This document shows positions 62,649-64,000 of a stretch of DNA of 64,000 nt, piece by piece. The position numbers and the translations under genes are program-made. The notes beneath the pieces were generated by a model, which saw only the letters and a list, made by a program, of their open reading frames with translations, was not told where the DNA came from and did no database searches. Every line of letters starts with the position of its first letter. The first letter of the stretch is position 1. Source of the DNA: Acidobacteriota bacterium (lineage in GTDB: Bacteria; Acidobacteriota; Terriglobia; Acidiferrales; UBA7541); NCBI GenBank assembly GCA_013289955.1, contig JABCYZ010000001.1:496001-560000 (forward strand), written 5' to 3'.

Positions 62649-63505
62649 GGGCGCCTCTCTTGCAGTGTCCCCGAAAAAAGATTTACGCCTGCAGTAAGAA
62701 GAGTGACGAAAAGAGTGATGCTGGTGAGCAGTGGCAAATCACGATTGAGAGCGGCCTGCCAGGCCAGTTGACCAACTCCGGGAGAATCCGAGAGCGCTTC
62801 GAGGGGAATCGCGGCGCCAAGCGCCAGACTTGCCGAGACTGCGAGAAGCGCCAGAAGGGGCGGCCGCGCGACGGGAAGCACATGGCGAAAAAGGATACGA
62901 CCGGGGCTGACACCGCGGGCGCGGGCAGCGAGCACGAAAGGCTGGATGTGAGCCTGGGCAAGGATGTTGTGCTGGTAGCGAAATAGTTTAGGGAGCGTGA
63001 TGACGGCGATGCCCAGAAAGAGAGGGGCGCGCAGATAGAGGCAAAGCAAAGCCACAACCGCGGTGGGCAGCGCAATCAGAATTCCGGTGGCGGCGGTTGC
63101 GGAATATTCCAGCAACCAACTTTGCCAGCGAAGGGTGAGAAGCGACAGAAGCGAAGCGGCAGCCCAGGCAGTGATCCAACCGAGAAAAACGGTGCGAGCT
63201 GTGAAGGCGGCTCGTTCTTTCAGGAGTCCGGCGACGGGGCGTTCGAGGAAGGCCGAAGTGCCCAGATTTCCGTGGACTAGACCGCTGAGGTAAGCGCCGT
63301 AGTAGGAAAGCAGGCCCTTGCCCAATTGGAGCCGGTTGCGAATGGCATCGCGCGAGGATGCCGAAAGGCGGGAATCAAGCTCGTGCTCATCGACACCGTA
63401 ACCCGGTGCGAAGCGCACTATGGTCGCACTCAGCAGCGCGCCCATAATCGCGAGCGCGCCGAGCAGAAGAAGCTTCTGCGCGAATTTTAAAATCCCAGGT
63501 GTCAT
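62645..63505 (-). CDS. peptide-type ABC transporter permease (DppB-like)
   Basis: 286 residues, about six membrane helices. RNRLQLGKGLLSYYGAYLSG, LVHGNLGTSAFLERPVAGLL and the EAA-type loop ARARGVSPGRILFRHVLPVA are typical of DppB/OppB. SDSPGVGQLAWQAALNRDLP near the end matches the conserved PG.G.L..A...RD motif. It is the first gene of the leftward transporter operon; the promoter should lie in the short gap before the GGDEF gene or further right. Confidence 0.92.
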   Translation of the reverse strand: MTPGILKFAQKLLLLGALAIMGALLSATIVRFAPGYGVDEHELDSRLSASSRDAIRNRLQLGKGLLSYYGAYLSGLVHGNLGTSAFLERPVAGLLKERAAFTARTVFLGWITAWAAASLLSLLTLRWQSWLLEYSATAATGILIALPTAVVALLCLYLRAPLFLGIAVITLPKLFRYQHNILAQAHIQPFVLAARARGVSPGRILFRHVLPVARPPLLALLAVSASLALGAAIPLEALSDSPGVGQLAWQAALNRDLPLLTSITLFVTLLTAGVNLFSGTLQERRP

Positions 63506-63541
63506 GGCTGCCAGACAACAAGAAATCTTTCCGCGTCAAAT

Positions 63542-64000
63542 TCATCCGGCTGTAGGAATCACGAGCTGCGTTTGCGATGGCAAACCGCGGCCCCGATAGT
63601 GGGTTTCCTTAGCTTCATACATGCTGCGATCGGCTTCGGAGAGCAGTTCCTCGGCCGTGGCCCCATCATGCGGATAGAACGCCGCTCCCACACTGGCGGT
63701 AACAACCTTCTTGCCACAAACCTTCTGGCCGGCTTCTTCGACGGCAAGCTCTACCCGCGGCAATAATTCCTTCACGGTGTCGAGCGTGAATTCCGGAAGA
63801 ACCAGAATGAATTCGTCCCCGCCCAGCCGTCCAACCAGATCGTACTCGCGGCAGACGGTACGGAATCTTTTTGCAATTTCGACCAATAGTTTGTTGCCGA
63901 CCAGGTGCCCGTAGTTGTCATTCACGGTTTTGAAACCATTGAGGTCGCAAAGGAGGACTGCGAGAGGCAAACCGCTACGTTCGGAGCGCGACAACTCGCC
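63542..64000 (-). CDS. GGDEF-domain diguanylate cyclase, 5' end beyond the window
   Basis: Only the C-terminal about 152 residues are in the window; the frame stays open to base 64000. LAVLLCDLNGFKTVNDNYGH starts the cyclase domain, the active-site signature is GGDEF in YDLVGRLGGDEFILVLPE, and VVTASVGAAFYPHDGATAEE with SEADRSMYEAKE closes it. The protein would make cyclic di-GMP from two GTP. An RxxD inhibitory site is not evident five residues before GGDEF. The sensory part is off the edge. Confidence 0.93.
   Translation of the reverse strand, partial: GELSRSERSGLPLAVLLCDLNGFKTVNDNYGHLVGNKLLVEIAKRFRTVCREYDLVGRLGGDEFILVLPEFTLDTVKELLPRVELAVEEAGQKVCGKKVVTASVGAAFYPHDGATAEELLSEADRSMYEAKETHYRGRGLPSQTQLVIPTAG

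Noticed and set aside
1..64000. CRISPR arrays, tRNA/rRNA genes, transposases, phage genes
   Set aside because: None recognised on reading both strands; tRNA absence was judged by eye only and a tRNAscan run would be needed to be certain.

Overview
The window is GC-rich, densely coded chromosomal DNA that looks like an Acidobacteriota genome (Terriglobia/Koribacter-like). That placement is inferred from content: a hopanoid cluster with squalene-synthesis genes, lipid A acyltransferases, many secreted proteins of unknown function with Ala/Pro-rich tails, zinc-ribbon membrane proteins, an ECF sigma/anti-sigma/DUF4097 module, and frequent ATGA/GTGA start-stop overlaps. No 16S gene or other decisive marker is present. 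I see no tRNA, rRNA, CRISPR array, prophage or transposase.

Layout. 1-10 kb: secreted or envelope proteins (a Tyr/Gly-rich surface protein, a BamE-like-tailed protein, an M48 metalloprotease), an FAD/NAD(P) oxidoreductase and a GNAT protein. 10-15 kb: aroA, then a leftward ECF sigma, anti-sigma, B-box membrane protein, small membrane protein and DUF4097 module. 15.5-22.1 kb: a tightly coupled rightward operon with a ferritin-like/DUF362 fusion, a CrtI-like FAD oxidoreductase, an epoxide-hydrolase-like protein, a small membrane protein, a His-box membrane desaturase and an LPG-synthase/flippase-like membrane protein. This looks like an uncharacterised lipid or isoprenoid modification pathway. 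22-26 kb: nrdR, a double-GNAT protein, an alpha/beta-fold protein lacking its Ser nucleophile, and a GT39 glycosyltransferase.

26.5-39.7 kb is the outer-membrane lipid region: an LpxL-like acyltransferase, lpxD, an unusual P-loop/Cys protein, shc, a radical-SAM-like protein without the FeS cysteines, hpnA, an hpnG-like nucleosidase, two zinc-type dehydrogenases, an hpnC-hpnD fusion and hpnE. Together these can make squalene, cyclise it to hopene/hopanol and modify the side chain. HpnH, needed to make adenosylhopane, is not in the window. 39.7-51.2 kb: small secreted or zinc-ribbon proteins, a SnoaL-like protein, a large M14 carboxypeptidase, a TIM-barrel-like secreted protein, a DUF72 protein and a ribosome-associated HPF/RaiA-like protein.

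51.2-59.3 kb is a complete chemosensory operon (cheY-like, GAF protein, cheD, cheA, mcp, cheW, cheR, cheB) preceded by a long structured leader. 59.3-63.5 kb is a leftward peptide-type ABC importer operon (two permeases, binding protein, one ATPase). A GGDEF protein runs off the right edge.

Most start sites were chosen from visible Shine-Dalgarno sequences and signal peptides. Family assignments come from motif recognition only, with no database search.
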